From Comamonadaceae bacterium (GTDB lineage Bacteria > Pseudomonadota > Gammaproteobacteria > Burkholderiales > Burkholderiaceae_C): DNA of 32,163 nt. The position numbers were made by a program, and so were the translations under genes. The notes beneath the pieces are model-generated. The model did no database searches, was not told where the DNA came from, and worked only from the letters and a program-made list of their open reading frames with translations. The stretch spans positions 1 through 32,163 of the forward strand of contig CANGEE010000011.1 of the NCBI GenBank assembly GCA_947452635.1. The letters run 5' to 3'. Of this stretch, positions 22,149 through 30,436 are shown piece after piece (position 1 is the first letter of the stretch; each line of letters starts with the position of its first letter).

Positions 22149-23385
22149 AGGGGGACTTGCTGGCACGCCAGGCAGACCAAGTCAATAAAGCCATGCCCAA
22201 GGCCATGGCCATGCCCAGCAGGCCCATGACCCAGACCAAAGGCATTTGCAAGGCCAACAAGGCACTGTAGAGGCCCAGCAGCAACAGGACACTGGCATTT
22301 TCATTGAAGCCTTGCACCGCAATCGAGCGACCTGCGGTCAGCAATTCAAATCCCCGGTGTTGCAGCATGGCGTTCATCGGGACCATCAAAACCCCGCCGG
22401 CCAGGCCCACCACGATCATCAAGGGGATGGCCAGCGACAAACTGTGGGTCAAGGCGATGGCCGGTAACAACAAACCCAAGACAATGCCCAAGGGCAGCAG
22501 TTTGGCGGCCGATTCGAGTCTGAAGGCGTAGCCCGCAAGCGCGGCACCTGCAATCACGCCGACAGCGACAATGGCTTGCAAAAATGCGCCTTGTTCCAGT
22601 GGGATCTGCAGGGTTTGTTGGGCCCACAGCAAGACCGCAAATTGGATCACTGCGCCCACCCCCCAAAACAAAGTGGTGACCGACAGGGAGATGCGGCCCA
22701 TCGGGTCGCGCCACAGCAGCAAATGGCTGCGCCAAAAGTCTTTGCACAGGGCCAGCGGATGGAAGCTGTGCTGGGGGTAGACCGCGTCACTGTGGGCAAT
22801 ACCCCAGTTCAACGCGGCGGCCACGGCGTATATCAAAATCACCAACAGCAAAGGGCTGGCCAATTGGGTGTTGACCGGGATCGACAAGGCCTGACACAGC
22901 GCACCGTTGAGGGCCACCATGGCGTCCCATTGGTGAATGCCAATCAGCACGCCACCCGTGGCAGTGCCCAAAATCACCGCCAAGACCACCGAGACTTCGA
23001 GCCAGGCATTGGCTTGCACCAGTTGCTGCGGCGATACTGTTTCGGTCACCAGCCCATATTTGGCCGGCGCATAAGCGGATGCCGCCAAGCCGACCAAGGC
23101 AAAGGCCACGACCGGGTGCAGGCCGGAGAAGAAAAAAGCCACGCCCACCAGTTTGAGGGCGTTCATGGCGGCCATCAGTCGCGGCTTGGAGACTGCATCC
23201 GACAAGGGTCCCATGACGGGGGCCAGCAGCACATAAGAGAGCGTGAATGAGAATTTCAACAAGGGCGCCCACCACCCGGGGTAGCCTTGTTCACTTAAAA
23301 ATGCAATCCCCAGAATCAGCAGCGCATGGTCTGCCAAGCCCGAAGCAAATTGCGCGCTGATCAGGTAGAAAAAGCCCTTGGGCAT
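22138..23385 (-). CDS. lplT: Lysophospholipid transporter LplT
   Basis: Major-facilitator protein that flips lysophospholipids across the inner membrane for re-acylation, 415 aa from the chosen start, with about 12 membrane segments. It follows the E. coli LplT pattern closely: SAQFASGLADHALL near the N-terminus, then APLLKFSFTLSYVLLAPVMG, the segment AASAYAPAKYG, and a VQANAWLEVS region. I place the start at ATG 23385, four bases after the ugd stop; the upstream in-frame start at 23430 would overlap ugd by 41 bases. No acyltransferase-synthetase (aas) gene is next to it. It is likely co-transcribed with ugd. Confidence 0.9.
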   Translation of the reverse strand: MPKGFFYLISAQFASGLADHALLILGIAFLSEQGYPGWWAPLLKFSFTLSYVLLAPVMGPLSDAVSKPRLMAAMNALKLVGVAFFFSGLHPVVAFALVGLAASAYAPAKYGLVTETVSPQQLVQANAWLEVSVVLAVILGTATGGVLIGIHQWDAMVALNGALCQALSIPVNTQLASPLLLVILIYAVAAALNWGIAHSDAVYPQHSFHPLALCKDFWRSHLLLWRDPMGRISLSVTTLFWGVGAVIQFAVLLWAQQTLQIPLEQGAFLQAIVAVGVIAGAALAGYAFRLESAAKLLPLGIVLGLLLPAIALTHSLSLAIPLMIVVGLAGGVLMVPMNAMLQHRGFELLTAGRSIAVQGFNENASVLLLLGLYSALLALQMPLVWVMGLLGMAMALGMALLTWSAWRASKSPFKH

Positions 23386-23389
23386 GCGC

Positions 23390-24820
23390 TCAGCTGAGCG
23401 CCACGAGGGGTTCGGCAGACGCTGCTTCAACGGGACGCTTGAGCGTCAGCGCCAAGTCATTGCGCCGCCCAATGCCTTGGTAAGCGATGCCCATGGTTTG
23501 CAGCCACTCGGGGTCATACAAATTGCGGCCATCCAAAATCAAGGGGCGTTTCATTTGCAACTTCAAGCGTTCGAAGTCGGGGTGGTGGAAAGTTTTCCAT
23601 TCGGTCAGCACCAGCAGGGCATCGGCATTTTCCGTGGCTTCGTAGGCCGAAGCATGGAGGGTCAAACGCTGCAGTGCTTGGGCGTGTTCTGCCATGTCGT
23701 GGGTGATGGCCTCCAAGGCCTCGGTGGTCGCGACGGGGTCAAATGCATGCACCTGCGCGCCGCGCAACAGCAGGTTTTTGATCACCACCCGACTGGGTGC
23801 TTCGCGCATGTCGTCGGTATTGGGTTTGAAAGCCAAGCCCCAAATGGCAAACTTCAATCCCTGCAGGTCATTGCCGAAGTACTGCAAAGTGCGGTGCAGC
23901 AAAACGGTTTTTTGTGAATCGTTCACATGCTCGACCGCAGACACCACCTTCATGGTGCTGCCGCAATCGAGCGCGGTTTGCACCAGGGCGCGCGTGTCTT
24001 TGGGAAAGCAGCTGCCGCCATAGCCGGTGCCTGCGTATAAAAAGCCATGGCCAATGCGGGCATCTGCGCCAATGCCTCGGCGCACACAGTCCACGTCAGC
24101 GCCCATCAAATCGGCCAGATTGGCAATTTCGTTCATGAACGAGATGCGCGTGGCCAACATGGCATTGGCAGCGTATTTGGTCAACTCGGCGCTGCGCACA
24201 TCCATCCACAAGGTGCGCGCATGGTGCCGGTTGAAGCTGGCATAGAGCAACTCCATTTTCTGCTGCACCAGGTCGTGGTGCGGGCCTTTGTCCAAGCCGA
24301 TCACAATCCGGTCTGGGCGCATGAAGTCGTCAATCGCTGCGCCTTCTTTCAAAAACTCGGGGTTGGAGATGACTTCAAAAAGACCGTCTTGCATGCCGCG
24401 CTTGTGAAGTTCAGTGGCGATGGCGGTGTGCACGCGGTAGGCGGTGCCCACCGGCACGGTGGACTTGTTGACGACCACTTTGAAGTTTTTCAAATGCCGT
24501 CCAATGTGTCCCGCGACAGTCAAGACGTGTTGCAAATCGGCTGAACCATCCTCTTGCGAAGGGGTGCCAACAGCAATGAAAATCACTTCGCCGTGATCCA
24601 CCGCATCGTTCATTTCGGTGGTGAAGTGGATCCGGCCTTCGGCCCGGTTTCGGGTCAGCAGGTCTTGCAATCCTGGCTCATAAATAGGCACGCCTGCGGC
24701 ATTGAGCAGGGCGATTTTTTCAGGGTTGTTGTCGACACACAGAACTTGGTGTCCCAACTCCGCCAAACAGGCCCCTGTCACCAAACCCACATAGCCTGCA
24801 CCGATCACTGTGATTTTCAT
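23390..24820 (-). CDS. ugd: UDP-glucose 6-dehydrogenase
   Basis: Oxidises UDP-glucose to UDP-glucuronate with two NAD+, 476 aa. The NAD-binding GAGYVG is at 7-12 and D30 ends the second strand, as expected for NAD. The catalytic cysteine is C271 in [10 protein letters not shown]. Other family blocks are [11 protein letters not shown] (86-96), [16 protein letters not shown] and [17 protein letters not shown]. The ATG at 24820 has AAAAGGTGA just upstream. lplT follows four bases after the stop, and phoX diverges upstream. UDP-glucuronate feeds capsule, LPS or glucuronolipid synthesis; which one applies here is not shown by the gene itself. Confidence 0.96.
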   Translation of the reverse strand: MKITVIGAGYVGLVTGACLAELGHQVLCVDNNPEKIALLNAAGVPIYEPGLQDLLTRNRAEGRIHFTTEMNDAVDHGEVIFIAVGTPSQEDGSADLQHVLTVAGHIGRHLKNFKVVVNKSTVPVGTAYRVHTAIATELHKRGMQDGLFEVISNPEFLKEGAAIDDFMRPDRIVIGLDKGPHHDLVQQKMELLYASFNRHHARTLWMDVRSAELTKYAANAMLATRISFMNEIANLADLMGADVDCVRRGIGADARIGHGFLYAGTGYGGSCFPKDTRALVQTALDCGSTMKVVSAVEHVNDSQKTVLLHRTLQYFGNDLQGLKFAIWGLAFKPNTDDMREAPSRVVIKNLLLRGAQVHAFDPVATTEALEAITHDMAEHAQALQRLTLHASAYEATENADALLVLTEWKTFHHPDFERLKLQMKRPLILDGRNLYDPEWLQTMGIAYQGIGRRNDLALTLKRPVEAASAEPLVALS

Positions 24821-24869
24821 AAGTCACCTTTTGAGTTGACTTATTTTGAAAATACAGCGTGTCTAATCG

Positions 24870-24898
24870 ATGAAAGAAAAATTAAATTTGTGTGACGT
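24870..24898 (-). promoter_or_regulatory. Candidate three-unit Pho box before ugd-lplT
   Basis: On the minus strand ACGTCAC (24898-24892), ATTTAAT (24887-24881) and CTTTCAT (24876-24870) repeat every 11 bases and match CTGTCAT at 4, 4 and 6 of 7 positions. The site ends 50 bases before the ugd ATG. The spacers (ACAA, TTTT) are AT-rich, as in known boxes. Evidence is moderate; the flank is AT-rich, which raises the chance of random matches. Confidence 0.35.
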
Positions 24899-24910
24899 TC
24901 AGGTGGCTGT

Positions 24911-24928
24911 TCGACATCACTTTGTCAT
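24911..24928 (+). promoter_or_regulatory. Candidate Pho box before phoX
   Basis: TCGACAT (24911-24917), spacer CACT and TTGTCAT (24922-24928) match CTGTCAT at 4 and 6 of 7 positions. The site ends 35 bases before the ATG at 24964 and points toward phoX. PhoX genes are commonly PhoB-controlled, which makes a box here likely in advance, but this match is only fair. Confidence 0.38.
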
Positions 24929-24963
24929 CTGTGTGGTTCACACTGTGCGTCTACTGATTGTTG

Positions 24964-26925
24964 ATGACACCCCAAGCCATGCCCACATCCCCCGTTCTTT
25001 CACGCCGTCGTTTGTTGCAAGTCACAGGGGCTATGCCTTTGCTGCCCTTGGGTGCTTCGCTTGGGCTGGGCAGTTTGTGGTCTGTACCAGACCCAGCCCA
25101 AGCTGCCACGTTCAGCCGTGTGACCTTCCATGGCATGGACGCGCCCAGTTTGGCATCGCCCAGCCAGATGGCCACCACATCCGTGGCATCCCGCATGTCG
25201 GTGCAATGGCGCAACGGTTCGCAGCAAGAGTTTCAACTGGCGTTTCAGCCTTTCTTTGTCACGGGCGATCAGGTGCCTAAATGGGGCGGTGGGCAAATTT
25301 TGGCGGGTGGTTATTTCGATATCCACAACCAGCCCATCATGGACAACACTGTACCGGGCAAAGAGCGGCAGTTTTTCTCCGATTCGCCAGACGGCACTTC
25401 TTTGCTGTCGGTGCCCAAAGCCAAAGTGGTCGGCGTCAAAGGCCATACCGTGTTTGCCGTGGTGCAGTTTGAGTACACCACCTGGGCACAAGACGGGGTC
25501 AGTGCCATGTACGGCCGCTTGCCTTCGCCCATCGCTGTCCTGACACTGGACCAAAATCCGCGCACAGGCCAGTTGAGTTTGGTGAAGTACCACAACGTGG
25601 ACACGTCTGGCGTGCATGGTTTATGGATCACTTGTGGTGCCAGCCTGTCCCCTTGGGGCACCCATTTGTCCAGTGAAGAGTACGAACCCAATGCCTTCAC
25701 CGCCGCCAGTGATGCGCAGTTCAAAGCCTTCAGCAAAAACCTGTATGGTTCAGAAACCGCTGCCAATCCTTACCACTACGGTCATCTGCCTGAAGTGACG
25801 GTGCATGCAGACGGCACTGGCTCGATCCAAAAACACTATTGCCTGGGACGCATTTCGCATGAGTTGGTGCAAGTCATGCCCGACCAGCGCACCGTGTTCA
25901 TGGGCGACGATGCCACCAACAGCGGCTATTTTGTGTTTGTGGCTGACAAGGCCAAGGACCTGTCGGCGGGCACCTTGTACGTGGCCCAAGTTGGTGCGGG
26001 TTTCAGCCTCGACCCTGCAGCGCCAGCTGCCGCTTTGAGTTGGATTCGTCTGGGGTCCGCGCGCAGTGCCGAGATCGAGCAGCTGGCCAACACGCTCAAG
26101 CCCACCGACATCATGGATGTGAAAACCGCAAACCCTGCAGACGCCAGTTACACCCAGGTGGTTGCCAACGGCAAGACCGAATGGATTAAGTTGATGCCGG
26201 GGATGAACAAAGCCGCGGCGTTTTTGGAGACACACCGTTACGCGGCCTTGGTCGGCGCCTCCATGGGTTTTTCCAAAATGGAAGGCACCACCGTCAACAT
26301 CCTCGACAAAGTGGCTTACTCGGCTTTGCAAAACTGCATCGCCTCCATGGTGGCAGGGCACGCCGCCAACGTGCCGGGTAACGGCGTGCAGATTCCGGTG
26401 GCTTTGAATGCCGGCGCGGTCATGGCTTTGAACCTGAAGGGCGGCTTGAAGGACACGACAGGCCAAGCCATTCAAAGCGAATGGATGCCGGCTGACACAA
26501 AAGCCTTGATCACCGGTGAAGATATTGCCGCCGATGCTTTGGGCAACACCGCAAACCCAGAGAAGATTGCCAACCCGGACAACCTGAAGTTCTCGGAAAA
26601 AATGCGCACCCTGTTCATTGGCGAAGACAGCAACCAGCACGTGAACAACTTTTTGTGGGCTTACAACGTTGACACGAAAAAACTCTCACGCGTCATGTCC
26701 ATCCCGGCGGGAGGTGAGTCTACGGGTTTGCATGCAGTCGATGAGCTCAATGGCTGGACTTACATCATGAGCAATTTCCAGCATGCGGGCGATTGGACCG
26801 GGATTCACGGCAAGGTCAAAGCCACCTTGGAGCCGTTGATCAAGGCCCAATACAAAGACAAATTTGGCGCAGCAGTGGGCTACCTGACGGCCAGCCCCAG
26901 CCAAATGCGTTTGACCCAGGCCTGA
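24964..26925 (+). CDS. phoX: PhoX-family alkaline phosphatase (DUF839, Tat-exported)
   Basis: Secreted calcium- and iron-dependent phosphomonoesterase family, 653 aa. A twin-arginine signal is clear: SRRRLLQ (13-19), a hydrophobic stretch, and cleavage near AQA-A (about 48). Such export fits a protein that binds its cofactors before crossing the membrane. PhoX-type blocks are SPWGTHLSSEEYEPN (calcium-site type glutamates), GDDATNSGYFVFV, a KMEGTTVN segment and EDSNQHVNNFLWAYN. The ATG at 24964 is preferred; ATG 24979 would also keep the Tat motif. It releases phosphate from organic esters outside the cytoplasm, which the Pst system can then import. No T-tract terminator is seen before the convergent MATE gene. 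Confidence 0.9.
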   Translation: MTPQAMPTSPVLSRRRLLQVTGAMPLLPLGASLGLGSLWSVPDPAQAATFSRVTFHGMDAPSLASPSQMATTSVASRMSVQWRNGSQQEFQLAFQPFFVTGDQVPKWGGGQILAGGYFDIHNQPIMDNTVPGKERQFFSDSPDGTSLLSVPKAKVVGVKGHTVFAVVQFEYTTWAQDGVSAMYGRLPSPIAVLTLDQNPRTGQLSLVKYHNVDTSGVHGLWITCGASLSPWGTHLSSEEYEPNAFTAASDAQFKAFSKNLYGSETAANPYHYGHLPEVTVHADGTGSIQKHYCLGRISHELVQVMPDQRTVFMGDDATNSGYFVFVADKAKDLSAGTLYVAQVGAGFSLDPAAPAAALSWIRLGSARSAEIEQLANTLKPTDIMDVKTANPADASYTQVVANGKTEWIKLMPGMNKAAAFLETHRYAALVGASMGFSKMEGTTVNILDKVAYSALQNCIASMVAGHAANVPGNGVQIPVALNAGAVMALNLKGGLKDTTGQAIQSEWMPADTKALITGEDIAADALGNTANPEKIANPDNLKFSEKMRTLFIGEDSNQHVNNFLWAYNVDTKKLSRVMSIPAGGESTGLHAVDELNGWTYIMSNFQHAGDWTGIHGKVKATLEPLIKAQYKDKFGAAVGYLTASPSQMRLTQA

Positions 26926-26941
26926 GTGCTGAACCCACGCT

Positions 26942-28300
26942 TCAGGACTTTGTCCTGGCGGCGCGGTAAGTCAAGCCCAAAAACAACAAGGTGACCACCG
27001 CCAAGGCGGCGGTGGACGTCAGCCAAAAGCTGCTCGGTTGCGGCCTGGCGGCTTGCACGCCCAGACCGTGATACGCCCACATATAGCCACCGCCCAAACC
27101 AATGCCCCACAGCAGGGCGCAGTAAATGGCCAAGGGCAGCAGGGTGATCTCAAAGCAGCGCAACAAAAAGGCGCACACGGTTTGAATCGCATCGACAAAG
27201 TGATAAACCGTCACCCACCCCAGCAGACCCACGGCAATGGCGGCGACGGCCGGGTCGGTGGTGAATGTCTGGGCCAACCCCTCTTTGCTCAGCCACAAAG
27301 CGGTGCAGCACGCCGCAGCCAACGCTGCGCTCAAAGCCAGGCCGGTTTTCATCGCCTGGCGCACTTGGTGCGGGTTGTTGGCCCCCAGCCAAAAGCCCAC
27401 GCGTGAACTGCTGGCAATGCCCAGGGCCAACGGAATCATGTAGAGAACGCCCGCCCAGGTGGCCGCAATTTGGTGCCCCGCTGTGGCCTCCACGCCCATG
27501 CGGGCAATGAACAAGGCCATCAAAGTGAAGGAGGTGATCTCCACCATGATGGACAGGCCGGCCGGTACGCCCAGGCGCAAAAAGGTGCGCAGCGCCTTGA
27601 AATCGGGCCGTTCCATGGGGCGCCAAAGGCGATAGGGACGGTACACGTCTTGGGTGCGCAGCAAATACACGCCCATGCCCAGCATGGCGATGTTCACCAT
27701 CAGCGTGGCCCAGGCGCAACCCACAGCACCTTGCGCGTGCAAGCCCGCAAAGCCAAACGTGAAAGCCATGGACAACGGTACCTTCAGGCACAGGCCCGCC
27801 ACCTGCAGCCAGGTGACCAGGCGCGGCATGCCCAAACTTTGGTTGAGCGTGCTGTACATGCGAAACAACAAAGAGGGTGCCACCGCCCAAGCCAGTACCC
27901 GCAAGTAGCTGCGCACCTCGGCTTGCAGGGCCGCAGGCACTTCAGTCCATTCCAGCCAAGGGTCGGGGAAGAGCAGGGCCATCACGCCCAGCCCAATCGC
28001 TGCGCAGCACAGGTAAAGGGCTTGCCGAACAGAGCGACCGACTTGGGCCAATTGTTGCGCACCGCGCAATTGCGCCCACACGGGCAGCAAGGCCTGCATC
28101 ATGCCGTTCAAAGCGACATAAATGCTGATGTAAATGGAAGAGCCAATCGACAGCGCCGCCAGAGACGCTTGTGCATAACGCCCTGCGATCAAGGTGTCGG
28201 CGACACTGAAGGCCATGATGGCCAGTTGCCCGGCCAGCACCGTGCCGGCATGCCCCAGGATGATGCGGGTTTCGGACGCAGGGACCGGAGAACGGCTCAA
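26942..28300 (-). CDS. MATE-family efflux transporter
   Basis: 452 aa polytopic inner-membrane protein with about 12 segments in two similar halves, as in NorM/DinF-type multidrug and toxin extruders. The first half has GQLAIMAFSVADTLIAGRY and the second a matching LGVPAGLSIMVEITSF region. No ATG is near the family start. The TTG at 28300 overlaps the stop of the upstream gene as TTGA, so it is probably coupled to it. The exported compound is unknown. A short hairpin (CAGGAC-TTT-GTCCTG, 26943-26957) overlaps the stop codon and may help end transcription between this gene and the convergent phoX. Confidence 0.88.
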   Translation of the reverse strand: MSRSPVPASETRIILGHAGTVLAGQLAIMAFSVADTLIAGRYAQASLAALSIGSSIYISIYVALNGMMQALLPVWAQLRGAQQLAQVGRSVRQALYLCCAAIGLGVMALLFPDPWLEWTEVPAALQAEVRSYLRVLAWAVAPSLLFRMYSTLNQSLGMPRLVTWLQVAGLCLKVPLSMAFTFGFAGLHAQGAVGCAWATLMVNIAMLGMGVYLLRTQDVYRPYRLWRPMERPDFKALRTFLRLGVPAGLSIMVEITSFTLMALFIARMGVEATAGHQIAATWAGVLYMIPLALGIASSSRVGFWLGANNPHQVRQAMKTGLALSAALAAACCTALWLSKEGLAQTFTTDPAVAAIAVGLLGWVTVYHFVDAIQTVCAFLLRCFEITLLPLAIYCALLWGIGLGGGYMWAYHGLGVQAARPQPSSFWLTSTAALAVVTLLFLGLTYRAARTKS

Positions 28301-29994
28301 GGGTTGATGCGCTCGTACACCACGATGGCTTCACCATCGTCGGTGGGTCGGAACAGGGTTTCGCGCAAGCGCCATTGGGATACCGGCGGCGGCGCTTGCA
28401 CCATGGCCAGGTGGTCGGCTATCAACCAAGGGCAAGGGACTGTTTGGGGCGTACCCATGGCAATTAACCGGTAGTTGCCGTGAAAGCCAAAGGCCGCACC
28501 TTGCGATAAAGTCAGCGCAGAGGTGTTGACGCAGGCCGTAGGCCCGATCAGTGCGCTGACTTGTCTGACCAAGGGGCCGTAACCGCGGCCAAAATTGAGC
28601 AAAGGCAGCCACAAGGTCATGAGCAGCAACCAGCACAGCGCAGCGCCACCGGCGGGCAACACCAAACTTTTCCACAAAGCGGCACGATGCCGTCCGGCGC
28701 GCCAACGCACCAGCCAGACCCAGGCCATACTGGCCACCAAGGCCACGGCGAAGGCCGGGGCCGAGAAACTGAATTGAAAACCAGGTGCTAATCGGGCCAC
28801 GTTGGCGGCCGGCTGGGCAGGCCAACCGGTTTGCATGGACAGCCAGACCACCCAAATGGTCAAGGCGCACAGGCTGAAGAACACCAAGGTGAACCAGTCC
28901 ACCAAAGCGCTGACGCTGCGCTCCAGCGTGGGCAAAGCAAACGCCGCCAAGGTGGCCAGTGCCGGCAAGGCCAGCAGCAAGGCGCGGTCGCTCAGGCCGG
29001 TCAGGGCGGTGCTGACCAGGGTGACGCTGAGAAACCACAAGGGCAAGGCCAGATGGGGGTGTTGCCACACTTGCGTCAGCTGCAAGCGCCAACGCCACAG
29101 GGTCCAAACCGCCAAGGGCCAGGCCGGCCACAAAAACCAAACGAACAAACGGGCCATTTGTTGAACGTCGTGCAGCCCTTGGGGGTGCAGTCGCCAGCGC
29201 CACAAACCCAATTTATGGGCCAGCACAGCGCAAGCCAGGCACATCAGCAAAATCAATCCGACATCCAGCATGCGCACCCGCGTGCGGCTGCGGTATTGAA
29301 ACGCCATCACCCCCGCACCGCCGACGCCCAGCAGCAGCGCTGTCGTGGGCGCGCCCGACAGCACCAAGCTGGATAAGCTCAAGGCGATGACCGTCAAGGC
29401 GGTGCGGCGGTACGCTGTGAGATGGGTCAAACCAAAAAAGAGACTGGCAGTGAAACTCAGTTGCGCCAGGGCCGGTGTGGTTTCGTGCGCCAGGCGGGCC
29501 AAGCCCAAACAGGCGATCAGGGCCAGCAGACCACCATCGGCCACGGCGCGCGCGTAATCCAGCGGTTGGGCTTCGCCACCAAATGCAAACGCCACTGGCT
29601 GGGCGCTGGGGCTGCGTGCCAAGGCATAGACACCGTACCAGGTGGCGGCCATGGTCAAGACCAACAAGCCAGCGAAGGGGATGCGAACCGCCGCATCAGG
29701 CGCCAACCAAGCAGGCGCCAATTGAATCGCCCAGGCCCCCAGCCAATACGGTAACAAGGCCGCGCCAGGGTCGGCTTGCCCCATCAGCAGGGGTTTGAAC
29801 CAACTCGACGTGTGCCCACTGAACAATTCGGCCAGCGCAGACATGAAGCCAAATGAAACGATATCTTCGCGTTTCCAAGGATCACGCCCGATGAAGCCGG
29901 GCAGCACATAAGCCAGGCAAAACAGCCACAAAGCCAGCCGAGGTAGACGGCGGACAGCGTGTTGGGCAACGATGGCGGGGCTGGGGTGGTTCAC
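28297..29994 (-). CDS. Polytopic membrane protein, possibly ArnT/GT39-like
   Basis: 565 aa from the chosen start, with more than ten membrane segments and a periplasmic C-terminal part (about 480-565) containing GPTACVNTSALTLSQG and GNYRLIAMG. The N-terminal loop GRDPWKREDI resembles the acidic first loop of GT-C enzymes of the ArnT/GT39 type, which move sugars from polyprenyl carriers. The resemblance is limited, so the enzyme role is a guess. No ATG is available: GTG 29994 (MNHPSPAI) is preferred because the earlier TTG (30042) lies inside the rpmE2 terminator. Its stop overlaps the MATE start, so the two probably work or are at least made together. Confidence 0.65.
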   Translation of the reverse strand: MNHPSPAIVAQHAVRRLPRLALWLFCLAYVLPGFIGRDPWKREDIVSFGFMSALAELFSGHTSSWFKPLLMGQADPGAALLPYWLGAWAIQLAPAWLAPDAAVRIPFAGLLVLTMAATWYGVYALARSPSAQPVAFAFGGEAQPLDYARAVADGGLLALIACLGLARLAHETTPALAQLSFTASLFFGLTHLTAYRRTALTVIALSLSSLVLSGAPTTALLLGVGGAGVMAFQYRSRTRVRMLDVGLILLMCLACAVLAHKLGLWRWRLHPQGLHDVQQMARLFVWFLWPAWPLAVWTLWRWRLQLTQVWQHPHLALPLWFLSVTLVSTALTGLSDRALLLALPALATLAAFALPTLERSVSALVDWFTLVFFSLCALTIWVVWLSMQTGWPAQPAANVARLAPGFQFSFSAPAFAVALVASMAWVWLVRWRAGRHRAALWKSLVLPAGGAALCWLLLMTLWLPLLNFGRGYGPLVRQVSALIGPTACVNTSALTLSQGAAFGFHGNYRLIAMGTPQTVPCPWLIADHLAMVQAPPPVSQWRLRETLFRPTDDGEAIVVYERINP

Positions 29995-30040
29995 AGGAAA
30001 GAAGATAGCATGTGCCAAAAACAAAGGCCAAAGAGGAGGC

Positions 30041-30076
30041 AAAGAAAAAGGCAGCCCGGTTGCCCGAACTGCCTTT
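30041..30076 (-). terminator. Intrinsic terminator after rpmE2
   Basis: On the minus strand AAAGGCAG pairs with CTGCCTTT (30076-30069 with 30054-30047). The stem extends inward through TTCGG/CCGGG (two G-T pairs) to a GCAA tetraloop, giving a 13-bp stem. It is followed by TT-C-TTT, a short T-rich tail. It lies 18 bases after the rpmE2 stop and should end the rho-rpmE2 transcripts. Confidence 0.82.
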
Positions 30077-30094
30077 GGCGCAAAGCGTTAACGC

Positions 30095-30355
30095 TTACTT
30101 GGCCACAGTGGTCTTGCCAAAGCGGTTGCGGAAGCGCTCGACACGGCCACCCAAGGTGTCCACCGATTTTTGCGTGCCGGTGTAGAAGGGGTGCGACTCG
30201 CTGGTCGTGTCCAACTTGTACCAAGGCAGCTCACGGCCGTCTTCCATGGTGATCATTTCTTTGGTGTTGGCGCACGAACGTGTCACGAACTTGAAGCCGT
30301 TGGACATGTCCTGGAAGCACACGTCACGGTAGTTGGGGTGAATGCCGTCTTTCAT
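30095..30355 (-). CDS. rpmE2: Ribosomal protein L31, type B
   Basis: Large-subunit ribosomal protein bL31, 86 aa, non-zinc form. The opening [17 protein letters not shown] and the later HPFYTGTQK and VERFRNRFG segments are diagnostic of L31, and the longer internal loop is that of type B. The type A zinc ligands (CxxC) are absent. The ATG at 30355 has AAAAGGAA six to eight bases upstream; the frame runs ten codons further without family sequence. It lies downstream of rho, as is usual in betaproteobacteria. Confidence 0.95.
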   Translation of the reverse strand: MKDGIHPNYRDVCFQDMSNGFKFVTRSCANTKEMITMEDGRELPWYKLDTTSESHPFYTGTQKSVDTLGGRVERFRNRFGKTTVAK

Positions 30356-30415
30356 TTCTATTTCCTTTTCAGTTGCGAGAGCCACACCGGACCATCCGGG
30401 TACTTTTCGCGAAAA

Positions 30416-30430
30416 CCCTAGATTATAGGG
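30416..30430 (-). promoter_or_regulatory. Hairpin containing a TATAAT box between rho and rpmE2
   Basis: On the minus strand CCCTA-TAATC-TAGGG is a 5-bp inverted repeat seven bases after the rho stop, followed by TTTT. It could be a weak rho terminator. It also contains a perfect TATAAT (30427-30422) about 67 bases before the rpmE2 ATG, so it may be a -10 element for rpmE2. No good -35 lies 16-18 bases upstream. The two roles cannot be separated by reading. Confidence 0.35.
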
Positions 30431-30436
30431 CGAAAA

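Noticed and set aside
29995-30042. Upstream TTG start at 30042 for the ArnT-like gene
   Set aside because: It would place the N-terminus inside the rpmE2 terminator hairpin and adds residues without family resemblance; GTG 29994 is preferred.
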